Shown: piece by piece, positions 44,307 through 54,035 of the stretch | How positions within the stretch are numbered: position 1 is the stretch's first letter | Layout of the letters: each line of letters starts with the position of its first letter | The notes under the pieces: generated by a model | What the model saw: the letters and a program-made list of their open reading frames with translations, nothing else | Database searches by the model: none | Told to the model about the DNA's origin: nothing | Made by a program: the position numbers and the translations under genes | Assembly (NCBI RefSeq): GCF_000614145.1 | Contig: NZ_BAKK01000013.1 | Coordinates: 1-64,000 of the forward strand | Direction of reading: 5' to 3' | DNA length: 64,000 nt | Source of the DNA: Bacteroides faecichinchillae JCM 17102 | GTDB lineage: Bacteria > Bacteroidota > Bacteroidia > Bacteroidales > Bacteroidaceae

Positions 44307-47300
44307 TCTTTAGATATTCCTCCTTCCTTATCCGTATTATTTTCTTTCCCGTATTGGCTTGGACTTACATTATACCGTTTCTTAAATACTTCACGAAAAT
44401 ATTTAACGTCATTAAATCCTACCATTTCAGATATTTCAGTAACATTATAATTTCCTTCTTTCAATAACTGTACAGCTCGTTTCAAGCGGATTAATCGTAT
44501 GAAGTCAGCTGGTGGTTGGTCGGTGAGTGCTCTTAGTTTGTTGTAAAAACTAGTACGGCTCATGCCAACAAGACTACAAAGTACATCTACTGTAAGAGCT
44601 GGATTATCAATGTTATCTTCTACATGCTTTCTTACATTCGCTAAGAATTTCCAATCAATATCTTTAGAACAATTAATGTTATTTTCATCGTTATTCTCTT
44701 CTTCATCTATCTCCAGATTGGCATATTTGTTTCGTAGAAGAGCACGATTAACCAATAGATTGGTAACAGTAGCTTTTAATATTCCGATATTGAACGGTTT
44801 GACAATATATTCATCCGCACCGATTTTTAACCCTGATAAAATATCCTTTTCATTATTCAGAGCAGTTAATAAGATAATAGGTATATGCGAAGTTTCAATG
44901 TTATTCTTAATTGTATTACATAATTCGTCTCCACGCATTTCGGGCATCATGATATCGGAAATAACTAATTCCGGTTTATATTCCGGTATAATGGTTAGTG
45001 CTTCTTTTCCGTTGGAACAAGTCTGCACAGTATAATCTTCTGATAACGTTTGTAGCAGATAATTGCGTAATTCATCATTATCTTCAACAATCAAAATACG
45101 TTGTTGATCTGGATTCTGTTTTTTCTGGATATTTTCATAAATTCCGGCAGGAGGAAAGTTATTATTACTAACGACTTCTTTCGGTCGTTTATTTGAAAGA
45201 GCCAAATGCGCCTTACGGAAACGTTTACTATCTTTCGGGAAAATAATTTTGATGACCGATCCTTGGTTCTCTACACTTGATAAGTTTATTTTTCCTTTAT
45301 GCAACTTAACAAGTTTCCAAACAAGCATCAATCCAATACCACTTCCGGTAATCTTAGAATTAATGGCATTACTACCTCTGAAATGAAGTTTGAATAAGTT
45401 CTTTTGTTCATTGGCGGGAATACCAATTCCGGTATCATGTACTTCCACACTCCAAGATTCACTATTTTCTGTAACAAGAATCTGAACACATCCATTCTCA
45501 GGGGTATATTTCAGTGCATTAGAAATTATGTTCTTTAGAATAGATTCCATTTTCTCTTTATCAAACCATACGTTTAAATACCGGAAATTACTTTCGTATG
45601 TGAAATTGATATGTTTAATATTGGCATAAGGCTGGAAAGCATTAAATATGTCATTCATAAATGTATTCAATTCATGCTCAGATATATATAATTCTGAAGA
45701 GTATACATCTGCTCTTTCAAAATTGATAAGGTTAGTTGTCAGTCGCAACAATGCATTTACATTTCGTAGGGCAGTATTCATATTCATTACCCCTTCCTTG
45801 CTTAATTGTTCTTTTTCGCGTACATCCTCCATTGGTGCTTTGATTAATGTTAGCGGAGTTCGGATGTCATGCGCTGTATTAATGAAGAATTGTATCTTAT
45901 CGTCAGATACTTTTCGTTGTTTTCTTAAAATCAGGATACGCAATGTAGCCGTAGCTACCCCAATGATACCAATGATATAAATCAACATTGCCCATGCTGT
46001 CAGCCAGAAGGGTTGGTCAATGCTAATATCTATTTTTCTTTCTCCAATTACGATATTTTTGTCTTCGTTGGAAACAGCACGTATCCGAAGTATATATTTC
46101 CCAGGAGCCAGATTCGTGTAACGGATGATGTTTTCAGTTCCGGGTTTACTCCATTCATCATAGAATCCTTCTAACTTCCATGAATAAAGGATATTTGAAG
46201 GATAATCGTAGTTAATGGAAGAAACCATTATCGAAAAAATATTCTGATTAGATTTTAATCGTAACTTTTTAGTCTGATCAATATCCACTTCCAGTGGAGA
46301 GCCTGCATCTCCAGGATAAACGGTCTGATAGAACAGTTTGAAGTCACTCAGTACCATTTTGGTGGAGTAACTTCTGGGCAACTTCATATCTTTATTGAAT
46401 TCAACAGCTCCATCTACACTACCTAATATAAAATTATTATTTTTACGAAGAATACCGGACAATGCATTAAAATGCGTTGTCATAAGTCCCATTTCACTGG
46501 TCCAGTTGTGGAAGGTTTTTTGCTTGGGATAGAAACTTGTCAGCCCGTTTTCTGTGGCTAAAAGTATATCTTTATCATCGTCTGATAATATCGTATAGAT
46601 ATTATTAGAAATCAATGCACAATTATCTGTATAATAATGACTAAACAGTTTCTTATCCGGATCATAAATCAATAATCCGGAACCACTTGTACCTATATAT
46701 AAAGAACCGTTTTGAGCTTGATATAGCGAATAGACATAAGTTGATTCTACCGGAAGCTTAATACGTTCAAATCTTCCTGATTCTTTATTTAAAAGGCAAA
46801 GTCCGTTTGCACTGCCTATCCACATCTCTTTTTCGTTTTTCTCTGTAATAGCAGTAATAGAGTTAAGTCCTTTATATAGACGTATCTCTCTGGTTTGTAA
46901 ATCAATACGCTTCAGATTATAGTATCCTCCCGCCCATATATATCCATCAGTATCTTTGTGGATATCGCGCATATATTTATCCGGTCGAATATTCTCATGT
47001 GAGTGTGAAGTAGGAGTGAAATACTCTGTACTCATGGTCTTTTTGTTGATCTCATATATACCGGAAGAATAACCTCCTGCCCAGATAATGCCAGGACTTA
47101 CTTCACATAAAGTCGTGAAAATATGATTTGTGCTTTTTTGCCCTGTCTCAAAGGAACTTAGAAATGAACTCCATTTCCCAGTTCTAGATTCTAACAGGCT
47201 TATTCCATTGTTAGTACCAAACCATAGATCGCCATCGCTATCTTCAATGATAGAATTTACCTGATTATTAATTAATGACTGTTTGTTACCAATAGAATGC

Positions 47301-48310
47301 TTGATCCATTTGTAACTGGAAAAATGATTATTTCGTATGGTAATTCCGATGGGATAGTTTGCCATCCAAATACGTTCTTCGTCATCGATATATACGTCAT
47401 TAATACTATTACCGTTCATTTCATTATTACTGTTATAATTAGCAATAATATAAGGTTCGGTTTTATAATTATCAACATTTAGTTTATAGATACCTCCACC
47501 GTCTGTAGCTATCAGTAACTCTCTTTTGTTAAAAGGCTTAATTCGTGAGATACTGATATCTGTCAGACTATACAGGGGTTGTATGGTAGACTTTATCTCC
47601 ATATCATATACCATAATTCCACGTTGGAAAGTTCCAATGAATAATTTACGGATTTCCGGATCGAAATATAAATCATTAATCTGGATACCGATATTGTCTA
47701 GTTTGTCACAAGGAAGAGGTTCCAAGATATTGTTTTCCAACTTGGCATGATGAATCCCCATTTCGGTACCGATGAAGAAATGTGTACTATCAATTTGCTC
47801 GATGTCGGAAATAGGTTCATTGAGTTTGTTTTGTACTTGGACGACTTTTTGCGTCTGGGTATTATAAAGCGATATTATCTTTTCCTTACACAGCCAGATG
47901 TTATTATTGTTGTCAAGCCAACTGAAGCTAACAGGAGACGGAGAATTCTCATAATCTTCCTCAGGTAATTTGTAAACACATACAAAGTTATCATGTATCT
48001 GATCATAGCGGAATATTTTTCCCTTCTTTCCTATTTCCCAAAGGATACCTTCTCTATCAATATATAACCAATTAAGATTTAGCAAAGAATTTAATTCTAT
48101 GCCATTATCCATTAATTTATATTGTTTAAATTCTTTTCCATTGTACCTATCTATACCTTCATGAGTAAGGAACCACATGTAACCGGTTTTATCTTTCTGA
48201 ATACAATATACCCGCCGATTACTTAATCCATCTTCCACTCCAAGATATTGATACGTTTGGGCGACGCAGATTATAGGAAACAATAATAAAAGAAAAAGCC
48301 ATTTTTTCAT
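44303..48310 (-). CDS. Hybrid two-component system regulator (HTCS) with beta-propeller sensor
   Basis: 1335 residues from ATG 48310 (MKKWLFLLLLFPIICVAQ signal peptide). The periplasmic part holds two seven-bladed propellers of reg_prop repeats (GLSNRRVYCIQKDKTGYMWF, DSDGDLWFGTNNGISLL, AQNGSLYIGTSGSGLLIYD), then a Y_Y_Y beta-sandwich (YSWKLEGFYDEW). A membrane helix near 765-790 (AMLIYIIGIIGVATATL) is followed by HisKA with NTAHDIRTPLTLI, HATPase (GSGIGLMLVWKLVKLHKG), a receiver (PELVISDIMMPEMRGD) and an AraC HTH (VGMSRTSFYNKLRALTDQPP). HTCSs normally control nearby glycan loci; here the only co-operonic genes are chromate-type transporters. Confidence 0.95.
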   Translation of the reverse strand: MKKWLFLLLLFPIICVAQTYQYLGVEDGLSNRRVYCIQKDKTGYMWFLTHEGIDRYNGKEFKQYKLMDNGIELNSLLNLNWLYIDREGILWEIGKKGKIFRYDQIHDNFVCVYKLPEEDYENSPSPVSFSWLDNNNNIWLCKEKIISLYNTQTQKVVQVQNKLNEPISDIEQIDSTHFFIGTEMGIHHAKLENNILEPLPCDKLDNIGIQINDLYFDPEIRKLFIGTFQRGIMVYDMEIKSTIQPLYSLTDISISRIKPFNKRELLIATDGGGIYKLNVDNYKTEPYIIANYNSNNEMNGNSINDVYIDDEERIWMANYPIGITIRNNHFSSYKWIKHSIGNKQSLINNQVNSIIEDSDGDLWFGTNNGISLLESRTGKWSSFLSSFETGQKSTNHIFTTLCEVSPGIIWAGGYSSGIYEINKKTMSTEYFTPTSHSHENIRPDKYMRDIHKDTDGYIWAGGYYNLKRIDLQTREIRLYKGLNSITAITEKNEKEMWIGSANGLCLLNKESGRFERIKLPVESTYVYSLYQAQNGSLYIGTSGSGLLIYDPDKKLFSHYYTDNCALISNNIYTILSDDDKDILLATENGLTSFYPKQKTFHNWTSEMGLMTTHFNALSGILRKNNNFILGSVDGAVEFNKDMKLPRSYSTKMVLSDFKLFYQTVYPGDAGSPLEVDIDQTKKLRLKSNQNIFSIMVSSINYDYPSNILYSWKLEGFYDEWSKPGTENIIRYTNLAPGKYILRIRAVSNEDKNIVIGERKIDISIDQPFWLTAWAMLIYIIGIIGVATATLRILILRKQRKVSDDKIQFFINTAHDIRTPLTLIKAPMEDVREKEQLSKEGVMNMNTALRNVNALLRLTTNLINFERADVYSSELYISEHELNTFMNDIFNAFQPYANIKHINFTYESNFRYLNVWFDKEKMESILKNIISNALKYTPENGCVQILVTENSESWSVEVHDTGIGIPANEQKNLFKLHFRGSNAINSKITGSGIGLMLVWKLVKLHKGKINLSSVENQGSVIKIIFPKDSKRFRKAHLALSNKRPKEVVSNNNFPPAGIYENIQKKQNPDQQRILIVEDNDELRNYLLQTLSEDYTVQTCSNGKEALTIIPEYKPELVISDIMMPEMRGDELCNTIKNNIETSHIPIILLTALNNEKDILSGLKIGADEYIVKPFNIGILKATVTNLLVNRALLRNKYANLEIDEEENNDENNINCSKDIDWKFLANVRKHVEDNIDNPALTVDVLCSLVGMSRTSFYNKLRALTDQPPADFIRLIRLKRAVQLLKEGNYNVTEISEMVGFNDVKYFREVFKKRYNVSPSQYGKENNTDKEGGISKE

Positions 48311-48525
48311 ACAAATAGGACTTTTAGGGTTATTGAATCTTTTTCTGAGGGGGGAAAGTGTCACAAAATTAAAAAGTTTTTTGGATAATACCAAATTTTA
48401 GGATAAGATTACATTGCTCTTATGGCTAAACAAATTCCGTATTTTGTGACAAATTGTATATCTTGTGTATTTACAGATGTTAAGTTGTAAAATGCAAGCA
48501 CAAGAAGTATGAATTTTTGAAAAAG

Positions 48526-48559
48526 AAAGGCTGTTGCATTTCGTTGAGCAACAGCCTTT
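48526..48559 (-). terminator. Rho-independent terminator of purL
   Basis: A 12-bp perfect stem AAAGGCTGTTGC / GCAACAGCCTTT with a 10-nt loop. It is followed on the minus strand by CTTTTTC. Lies 22 nt beyond the purL stop. Confidence 0.85.
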
Positions 48560-48581
48560 GTTTATTTGCAGAAAGAATGGC

Positions 48582-51500
48582 TTACTTTGTTTTTTCTTCC
48601 ACCCATTTACGAGCATTAACAAATGCTTCTATCCATGGGGTTACCTGGTCGCTGTATTTGCGATCTGCAGGATAACAACCGTTTTGCCATGGGAAGATTG
48701 CACGCTCTAAGTGCGGCATGATAGCCAAATGTCGTCCGTCTGCGCTGGCAACTCCTGCAATAGAGTAGTCAGAACCATTTGGGTTACTTGGATATTCGTC
48801 GTAGCTGTACTTAGCAACTACATTATACTTATCTTCATCGTACGGTAAAGAGAACTTTCCTTCTCCATGAGCTACCCAGATACCTAGTTTGCTACCACTC
48901 AATGAACCGAACATTACGCTACGGTTAGTCGGGATAGTGACCCCTAAGAAGCGGGATTCAAACTTATGAGAATCATTATGCAGCATTTTACCTTTCTTCT
49001 TATATTCAGGGTTGATAAGGTTTAGTTCCATCATCAATTGGCAACCGTTACAAACACCTAATGATAATGTGTCTTCGCGTGCGTAATATTTATCCAATGC
49101 TTCCTTTGCTTTTGGGTTGAAGAGGAAAGCACCTGCCCATCCTTTTGCAGAACCCAACACGTCAGAGTTAGAGAATCCACCACAGTAAACTACCATGTTT
49201 ACATCTTCCAGCGTTTCACGACCACTAACCAAGTCAGTCATTGTTACGTCTTTCACGTCAAAGCCAGCTAGATAAAGTGAATAAGCCATTTCACGTTCAC
49301 CGTTTGTTCCTTTTTCGCGGATAATCGCTGCGCGGATACCGCTCGGAGTACGACGGTCCGGAGTGATTCCATATTGAGAAAGTTTGCCTTTGAAGCCCGG
49401 CATAAATGCGAATTCAACAGGCTGCATCTTGTAGTTTTCGAAACGTTTCTTGGCACAACCGTTCATTGACTGTTTGCGGTCGAGCAGATAAGAAGAAGAA
49501 TACCATACATCGCGCATATAGTCGATACCAAACTGATAAGTTGCATCATCTTTAGATACAAGGATGTGACGTTCGTCAGTCGGTTTACCTAACTTCAAAT
49601 AGCCTACTCCTGCATTTTCTAGAATCTTCTTCACTTCTTCTTTGTGCTTGTCGCTGATCTGGATAACGATACCCGGATTTTCTGCAAACAGAATCTTGAT
49701 GATATCTTTTTCCTTCATCTTGTCAAGACTGATTTCCATACCACCCTCTACATTAGAGAAACACATTTCGAGCAATGTAGTAATTAAACCACCGGCTGAA
49801 ATATCATGTCCTGACAGAATCAATCCTTTGTTTACAAGTTCCTGAACAGCAAGGAAAGCATCGCGGAAATATTCAGCATCTTGTACGCAAGGTACTTCAT
49901 CACCCACTTTACCGAGTGATTGGGCAAAAGCTGAACCACCCAGTTTCAGTTCGTCGAAGCTGAAATCAATATGATAGAGTGTTGTCTTTTCATTATTTAC
50001 CAGTACTGGGGATACTACCTTTTTTACGTCAGATACTTCGCCGCCAGCAGAAACGATCACTGTTCCCGGTGAAATTACTTTTTCTCCGTCAGGATACTTC
50101 TGAGTCATAGATAAAGAGTCCTTTCCGGTAGGAACGTTGATTTGTAAAGCACAACAGAAGTCACTCAATGCTTTAACTGCAGTGTACAGACGTGCATCTT
50201 CTCCTTCTTGTGAACGGCAGGGCCACATCCAGTTAGCTGATAAGGAAATGCTATCCATACCTTCAGCCATCGGAGCCCATACTAAGTTAGTCAGAGCTTC
50301 GGATACGGAAAGGATAGAACCTGCTGCCGGATCAGCCAACGCTGCTTGCGGGGCATGTCCGATAGAAGTAGCAATACCCTTTTCTCCACGATAGTCAAGT
50401 GCAACGACACCACAGTCGCTCAATGGCAACTGAAGTTCACCCTGACATTGTTGACGGGCTACTTTACCAGTAACAGAACGGTCTACTTTATTAGTCAACC
50501 AATCCTTGCAGGCTACAGCTTCGAGTTGCAATACGTTGGTCAGATATTCATGAAGTTTAGACAATTCGTATTTTGGCATTTCGTAATGACGCTCTACGGT
50601 TTTGTCTATCATATAAGTTTTCGGTGAAGAACCAAACATCTGGTTTACGGCAAGATCGAAAGGACGTACACCGTCAGCTTGCTGGAAGGCAAAACGATGG
50701 TCACCGGTTGTTTCACCCACCACATACATCGGAGCGCGTTCACGTTCAGCAATCTTGCGTACATGTTCGATCGCTTCTTCTTTGATCAGTAGACCCATAC
50801 GTTCCTGACTTTCATTGGCAATAATCTCTTTTGCAGACAGTGTTTTGTCACCAATCGGCAATTTGCTCATGTCAATCAGACCACCACATTCTTCTACCAG
50901 TTCGGACAGGCAGTTTACGTGTCCGGCTGAGCCATGGTCGTGGATGGAAACGACAGGATTTACTTCTTCTTCACAAAGAGCACGAACTACATTATTGGCA
51001 CGTTTTTGCATTTCTGCATTTGCGCGCTGTACGGCGTTCAACTCAATACCGCTACTATAACGTCCGGTGTCTACAGAAGAAACGGAACCGCCACCGAGTC
51101 CGATACGATAGTTATCACCACCAATGACAACCACTTTGTTACCTGCTTCTGGTGAACCTTTCAGACAGTCACGTTGTGTTCCGTAACCTACACCTCCAGC
51201 GAGCATGATTACTTTGTCGTAACCGTAGGTCTCATTGTTTTCTTTATGCTCGAAAGTCAGTACAGAACCACAAATCAGCGGCTGACCGAATTTATTTCCA
51301 AAGTCGGAGGCACCGTTAGAGGCTTTGATTAGGATTTGTTCCGGAGTCTGGTATAACCATTTGCGAACCGGAAGAATTTCTTCCCAAGAACGCTCTTCGT
51401 CTGTGCGGGGATATGAAGTGATGTAAACAGCAGTACCTGCGATTGGCAATGAACCTTTACCACCACCCATACGGTCGCGGATTTCACCACCCGTACCGGT

Positions 51501-52286
51501 AGAAGCACCATTAAACGGTTCTACGGTGGTAGGGAAGTTATGAGTTTCAGCTTTCAGGGAAATCACACTTTTAATATCCTTGATCTGGAAGAAATCAGGT
51601 TTAGAATGGTCTGCCGGAGCAAACTGTTCCACAACCGGACCTTCGGCGAAAGCTACATTGTCTTTGTAAGCAGATATGATTTTATTCGGATTTTCCTGTG
51701 TTGTCTTTTTAATCATCTGGAACAACGAGGATTCCTGCTCTACACCGTCAATGATAAATGTACCACCAAAGATTTTGTGACGACAGTGTTCGGAGTTGAT
51801 CTGTGCGAATCCGAAAACTTCAGAGTCGGTCAGTTTACGCCCGAGGTCACTTTCTACTTTCTTCAAGTAGTCCATTTCATCTTTTGAGAGAGCAAGACCT
51901 TCTTTTTCATTGTAAGCTTCGAGGTCTTCGATGTAAATGATAGGTTCCGGTTGGCGATTGGTGGTAAAGACATTCTGATCCAAACCTTTGTACATACGTT
52001 GAAGCATAGGGTCGTGGTCGGCATTTTCGTCTTTTATAGGAAAATATTCCTCGATACGGCTGATGCCTTCAAGTCCCATGTTTTGGGTGATTTCTACCGC
52101 GTTTGTACTCCAGGGGGTAATCATTTCGCGGCGTGGACCAACGAAACAGCCTTTCAGGTTTTCTTCACTTTCCGTCACGGCTTCTCCAAAAAGCCAGCAG
52201 AGTTTATTACTTTCGTCCGGGGTAAGCTGATGATTGCTCTCTACGGCAATCACGCTCTTGGAAGGGGTTCTGAAAAAAAGAATCAT
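48582..52286 (-). CDS. purL: Phosphoribosylformylglycinamidine synthase (large, single-chain)
   Basis: Fourth step of purine synthesis: FGAR + Gln + ATP to FGAM. The 1234-residue chain is the fused large form with its own glutaminase, as in E. coli. Seen: N-terminal PurS-like part (LTPDESNKLCWLFGEAV), linker, AIRS-type ATP sites with SEHCRHKIFGG, LKAETHNFPTTVEPFNGASTG and SVSSVDTGRYSSG, a second ATP-like half (DISAGGLITTLLEM), then a class-I glutaminase with GVCNGCQLM (nucleophile Cys near 1080) and PHLERAIFPWQN (His of the triad). A promoter-like TATCTTTG lies 79 nt upstream with a small hairpin between. Confidence 0.98.
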   Translation of the reverse strand: MILFFRTPSKSVIAVESNHQLTPDESNKLCWLFGEAVTESEENLKGCFVGPRREMITPWSTNAVEITQNMGLEGISRIEEYFPIKDENADHDPMLQRMYKGLDQNVFTTNRQPEPIIYIEDLEAYNEKEGLALSKDEMDYLKKVESDLGRKLTDSEVFGFAQINSEHCRHKIFGGTFIIDGVEQESSLFQMIKKTTQENPNKIISAYKDNVAFAEGPVVEQFAPADHSKPDFFQIKDIKSVISLKAETHNFPTTVEPFNGASTGTGGEIRDRMGGGKGSLPIAGTAVYITSYPRTDEERSWEEILPVRKWLYQTPEQILIKASNGASDFGNKFGQPLICGSVLTFEHKENNETYGYDKVIMLAGGVGYGTQRDCLKGSPEAGNKVVVIGGDNYRIGLGGGSVSSVDTGRYSSGIELNAVQRANAEMQKRANNVVRALCEEEVNPVVSIHDHGSAGHVNCLSELVEECGGLIDMSKLPIGDKTLSAKEIIANESQERMGLLIKEEAIEHVRKIAERERAPMYVVGETTGDHRFAFQQADGVRPFDLAVNQMFGSSPKTYMIDKTVERHYEMPKYELSKLHEYLTNVLQLEAVACKDWLTNKVDRSVTGKVARQQCQGELQLPLSDCGVVALDYRGEKGIATSIGHAPQAALADPAAGSILSVSEALTNLVWAPMAEGMDSISLSANWMWPCRSQEGEDARLYTAVKALSDFCCALQINVPTGKDSLSMTQKYPDGEKVISPGTVIVSAGGEVSDVKKVVSPVLVNNEKTTLYHIDFSFDELKLGGSAFAQSLGKVGDEVPCVQDAEYFRDAFLAVQELVNKGLILSGHDISAGGLITTLLEMCFSNVEGGMEISLDKMKEKDIIKILFAENPGIVIQISDKHKEEVKKILENAGVGYLKLGKPTDERHILVSKDDATYQFGIDYMRDVWYSSSYLLDRKQSMNGCAKKRFENYKMQPVEFAFMPGFKGKLSQYGITPDRRTPSGIRAAIIREKGTNGEREMAYSLYLAGFDVKDVTMTDLVSGRETLEDVNMVVYCGGFSNSDVLGSAKGWAGAFLFNPKAKEALDKYYAREDTLSLGVCNGCQLMMELNLINPEYKKKGKMLHNDSHKFESRFLGVTIPTNRSVMFGSLSGSKLGIWVAHGEGKFSLPYDEDKYNVVAKYSYDEYPSNPNGSDYSIAGVASADGRHLAIMPHLERAIFPWQNGCYPADRKYSDQVTPWIEAFVNARKWVEEKTK

Positions 52287-52327
52287 GTTGTATATTTACG
52301 ATTTTACAATTTACTGAGTTACGATTA

Positions 52328-52345
52328 AAGTCACTTGTGTGACTT
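52328..52345 (-). promoter_or_regulatory. Hairpin in the purL leader
   Basis: AAGTCAC-TTGT-GTGACTT, a perfect 7-bp stem with a 4-nt loop. It lies between the candidate promoter and the purL start, so it could be a leader structure or an operator. No purine riboswitch core was seen. Confidence 0.4.
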
Positions 52346-52364
52346 CTTCTCTTTTTCTTGCCTG

Positions 52365-52372
52365 CAAAGATA
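52365..52372 (-). promoter_or_regulatory. Candidate -7 element (TATCTTTG) for purL
   Basis: Exact TAnnTTTG match on the minus strand, 79 nt upstream of the start; a clear -33 box was not seen. Confidence 0.45.
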
Positions 52373-52602
52373 ATCAATTTCGTTGGTGGTAAGAAAAAAA
52401 GAAGGAATAAATTCTTATACCTTATTAATATGACTCACAGTATTAGCATTCAACTTGTCCATAAATATAAGGATGAGAGACATACTTGAATATCTGACTT
52501 ATCAGTATATAGAGTGTACTTTCCTTTAGTGTAAGGTGGTACTTTCTTATGTTTTAGGGAAGAGATTCCATCTATTTATTTCTTAAGTTTGTGACACACC
52601 AT

Positions 52603-52675
52603 TGGCACACTTGTGCCACCTTGGTGGCACAGCTGTGCCAATACGATGAAATGAATGTGCCAATAAGGTGGCACA
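52603..52675. repeat. Six TGGCACA heptamers in alternating orientation
   Basis: TGGCACA occurs at 52603, 52625 and 52669, and its reverse complement TGTGCCA at 52612, 52634 and 52656. The first two pairs form palindromes: TGGCACA-CT-TGTGCCA and the exact 16-mer TGGCACAGCTGTGCCA. The starts of successive pairs are 22 bp apart (52603 to 52625; 52612 to 52634 to 52656). This pattern suggests cooperative protein binding, but could also fold as RNA. It is nearer to the DUF6078 3' end than to purL. Confidence 0.7.
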
Positions 52676-52732
52676 AACTCATCTATTACTGTTATGAACT
52701 GTGTTTATTAGAACATCCGTTTATCTCTCTTA

Positions 52733-53170
52733 TTACCAGTCGTAATCTTCTATATACGCATCAAACTCTAAAGCAACGTTTATCCTATGCCGTTTGAAGA
52801 TATTTCGTATCATTTGTTGTTCGGACTCCGATAACAGACGTTCTCCTTTACGGACGCGGTAGTAAGTTCTGCGTCCGAAGGCTCCCATTAGATATGGAAC
52901 AATTGCTTGCATCTGTTTGTGGGGCAAATTCTCTAAAATACCTACAAAGCCTTTGGCATAACGCATTTTTGTGTCGGGACGATAATAAGGACATGCACCT
53001 TTCAATGTCGCAAGGTGTTTAGGACTGATAATGCTCCAATATTGTAAATCTTCCGTTGCGCTTTGTTCGGCTAACTGCCTCAGGCAAGTGCTAGCTTTGG
53101 GACATTTGGAATTAAGGCACATTGAATACTGGTGAGGGACTATAGAGAAGTCAATCTTTTCTTTTATCAT
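52733..53170 (-). CDS. DUF6078-family cysteine-containing protein (145 aa)
   Basis: Start set at ATG 53170 (MIKEKIDFSIVPHQYSMCLN). A small cytoplasmic protein with four cysteines in CLNSKCPKASTCLRQLA and a later GACPYYRPD, a pattern suggesting a zinc or iron-sulfur site. The C-terminal part (RRTYYRVRKGERLLSESEQQMIRNIFKRH) is basic and helical, possibly nucleic-acid binding. The family is common in Bacteroides, of unknown function. The six-heptamer cluster lies just beyond its stop. Confidence 0.75.
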   Translation of the reverse strand: MIKEKIDFSIVPHQYSMCLNSKCPKASTCLRQLAEQSATEDLQYWSIISPKHLATLKGACPYYRPDTKMRYAKGFVGILENLPHKQMQAIVPYLMGAFGRRTYYRVRKGERLLSESEQQMIRNIFKRHRINVALEFDAYIEDYDW

Positions 53171-53370
53171 GTTAATCTTTTCTTTAGGATTCTGGTGTAT
53201 ATGATATCGTTTTATTTGAATTTTCGAGTAAAGATAGGTATAATTTTTTGATGTAACTACCTTCAATCAGAATAAATCCATTAACATTTACAGAGAAACT
53301 ATTTAAGTATTGTGTGGAAAAAACGTTAATATCCTATCCCTGTCTCATAAAAAAGTGCGATATTTGCGGC

Positions 53371-54024
53371 ATGATTCAGATAGAAACAATATTCGATATA
53401 TTAGTTAAAGGCTTTATTATTGGCGTTGTTGTGTCCGCACCGCTTGGTCCGGTGGGGGTTCTATGTATTCAGAGAACGCTAAATAAGGGACGATGGTACG
53501 GATTTGTAACAGGTTTGGGAGCCTCTTTGAGTGATATTGCTTATGCTTTGCTGACAGGCTATGGCATGAGCTTTGTATTTGACTATATCAATAAAAATAT
53601 TTTTTATTTGCAATTATTTGGTAGCATAATGTTACTGCTTTTTGGTATTTATACCTTTCGTAGTAATCCGGTACAGTCTATTCGTCCGGCTTCGTCCAAT
53701 AAAGGTTCCTATTTCCATAATTTCATAACTGCCTTTTTCGTAACTCTTTCTAACCCGTTGATTATTTTCCTGTTTATCGGACTATTTGCCCGTTTTGCTT
53801 TTGTGCAGCCGGGAGTGTTGGTGTTCGAAGAAATTACAGGATATTTTGCTATTGCATTGGGGGCATTGGTCTGGTGGTTTGGAATTACCTTTTTTGTGAA
53901 TAAAGTGCGTACTCGGTTTAATTTGCGTGGTATCTGGATACTTAACCGCGTGATTGGAAGCATTGTGATGTTGGTGTCAGTAGCAGGGCTGATTTATACA
54001 TTATTGGGTGAATCTATTTACTAA
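53371..54024 (+). CDS. LysE/RhtB-family exporter
   Basis: Inner-membrane exporter of amino acids or similar small molecules. Start chosen at ATG 53371 (MIQIETIFDILVKGF), giving 217 residues; an upstream ATG at 53314 would add a polar leader. Family marks: VVSAPLGPVGVLCIQRTLNKGRWYG near the start, TGLGASLSDIAYALL, and FITAFFVTLSNPLIIFLFIGLFA. Six hydrophobic helices. The DUF4924 gene begins 11 nt after its stop, so both and the next two genes look like one operon. Confidence 0.9.
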   Translation: MIQIETIFDILVKGFIIGVVVSAPLGPVGVLCIQRTLNKGRWYGFVTGLGASLSDIAYALLTGYGMSFVFDYINKNIFYLQLFGSIMLLLFGIYTFRSNPVQSIRPASSNKGSYFHNFITAFFVTLSNPLIIFLFIGLFARFAFVQPGVLVFEEITGYFAIALGALVWWFGITFFVNKVRTRFNLRGIWILNRVIGSIVMLVSVAGLIYTLLGESIY

Positions 54025-54035
54025 TATAGAAGATT

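Larger units (their letters stand above)
52287..52732. other. Intergenic region with purL leader and heptamer palindromes
   Basis: About 445 bases between the purL start and the DUF6078 stop. It holds the purL leader hairpin, the -7 element and the TGGCACA cluster, each listed separately. The rest is AT-rich with no open frame of interest. Confidence 0.5.

Noticed and set aside
50346..51155. Several plus-strand frames inside purL
   Set aside because: Antisense shadows of a strongly conserved gene.
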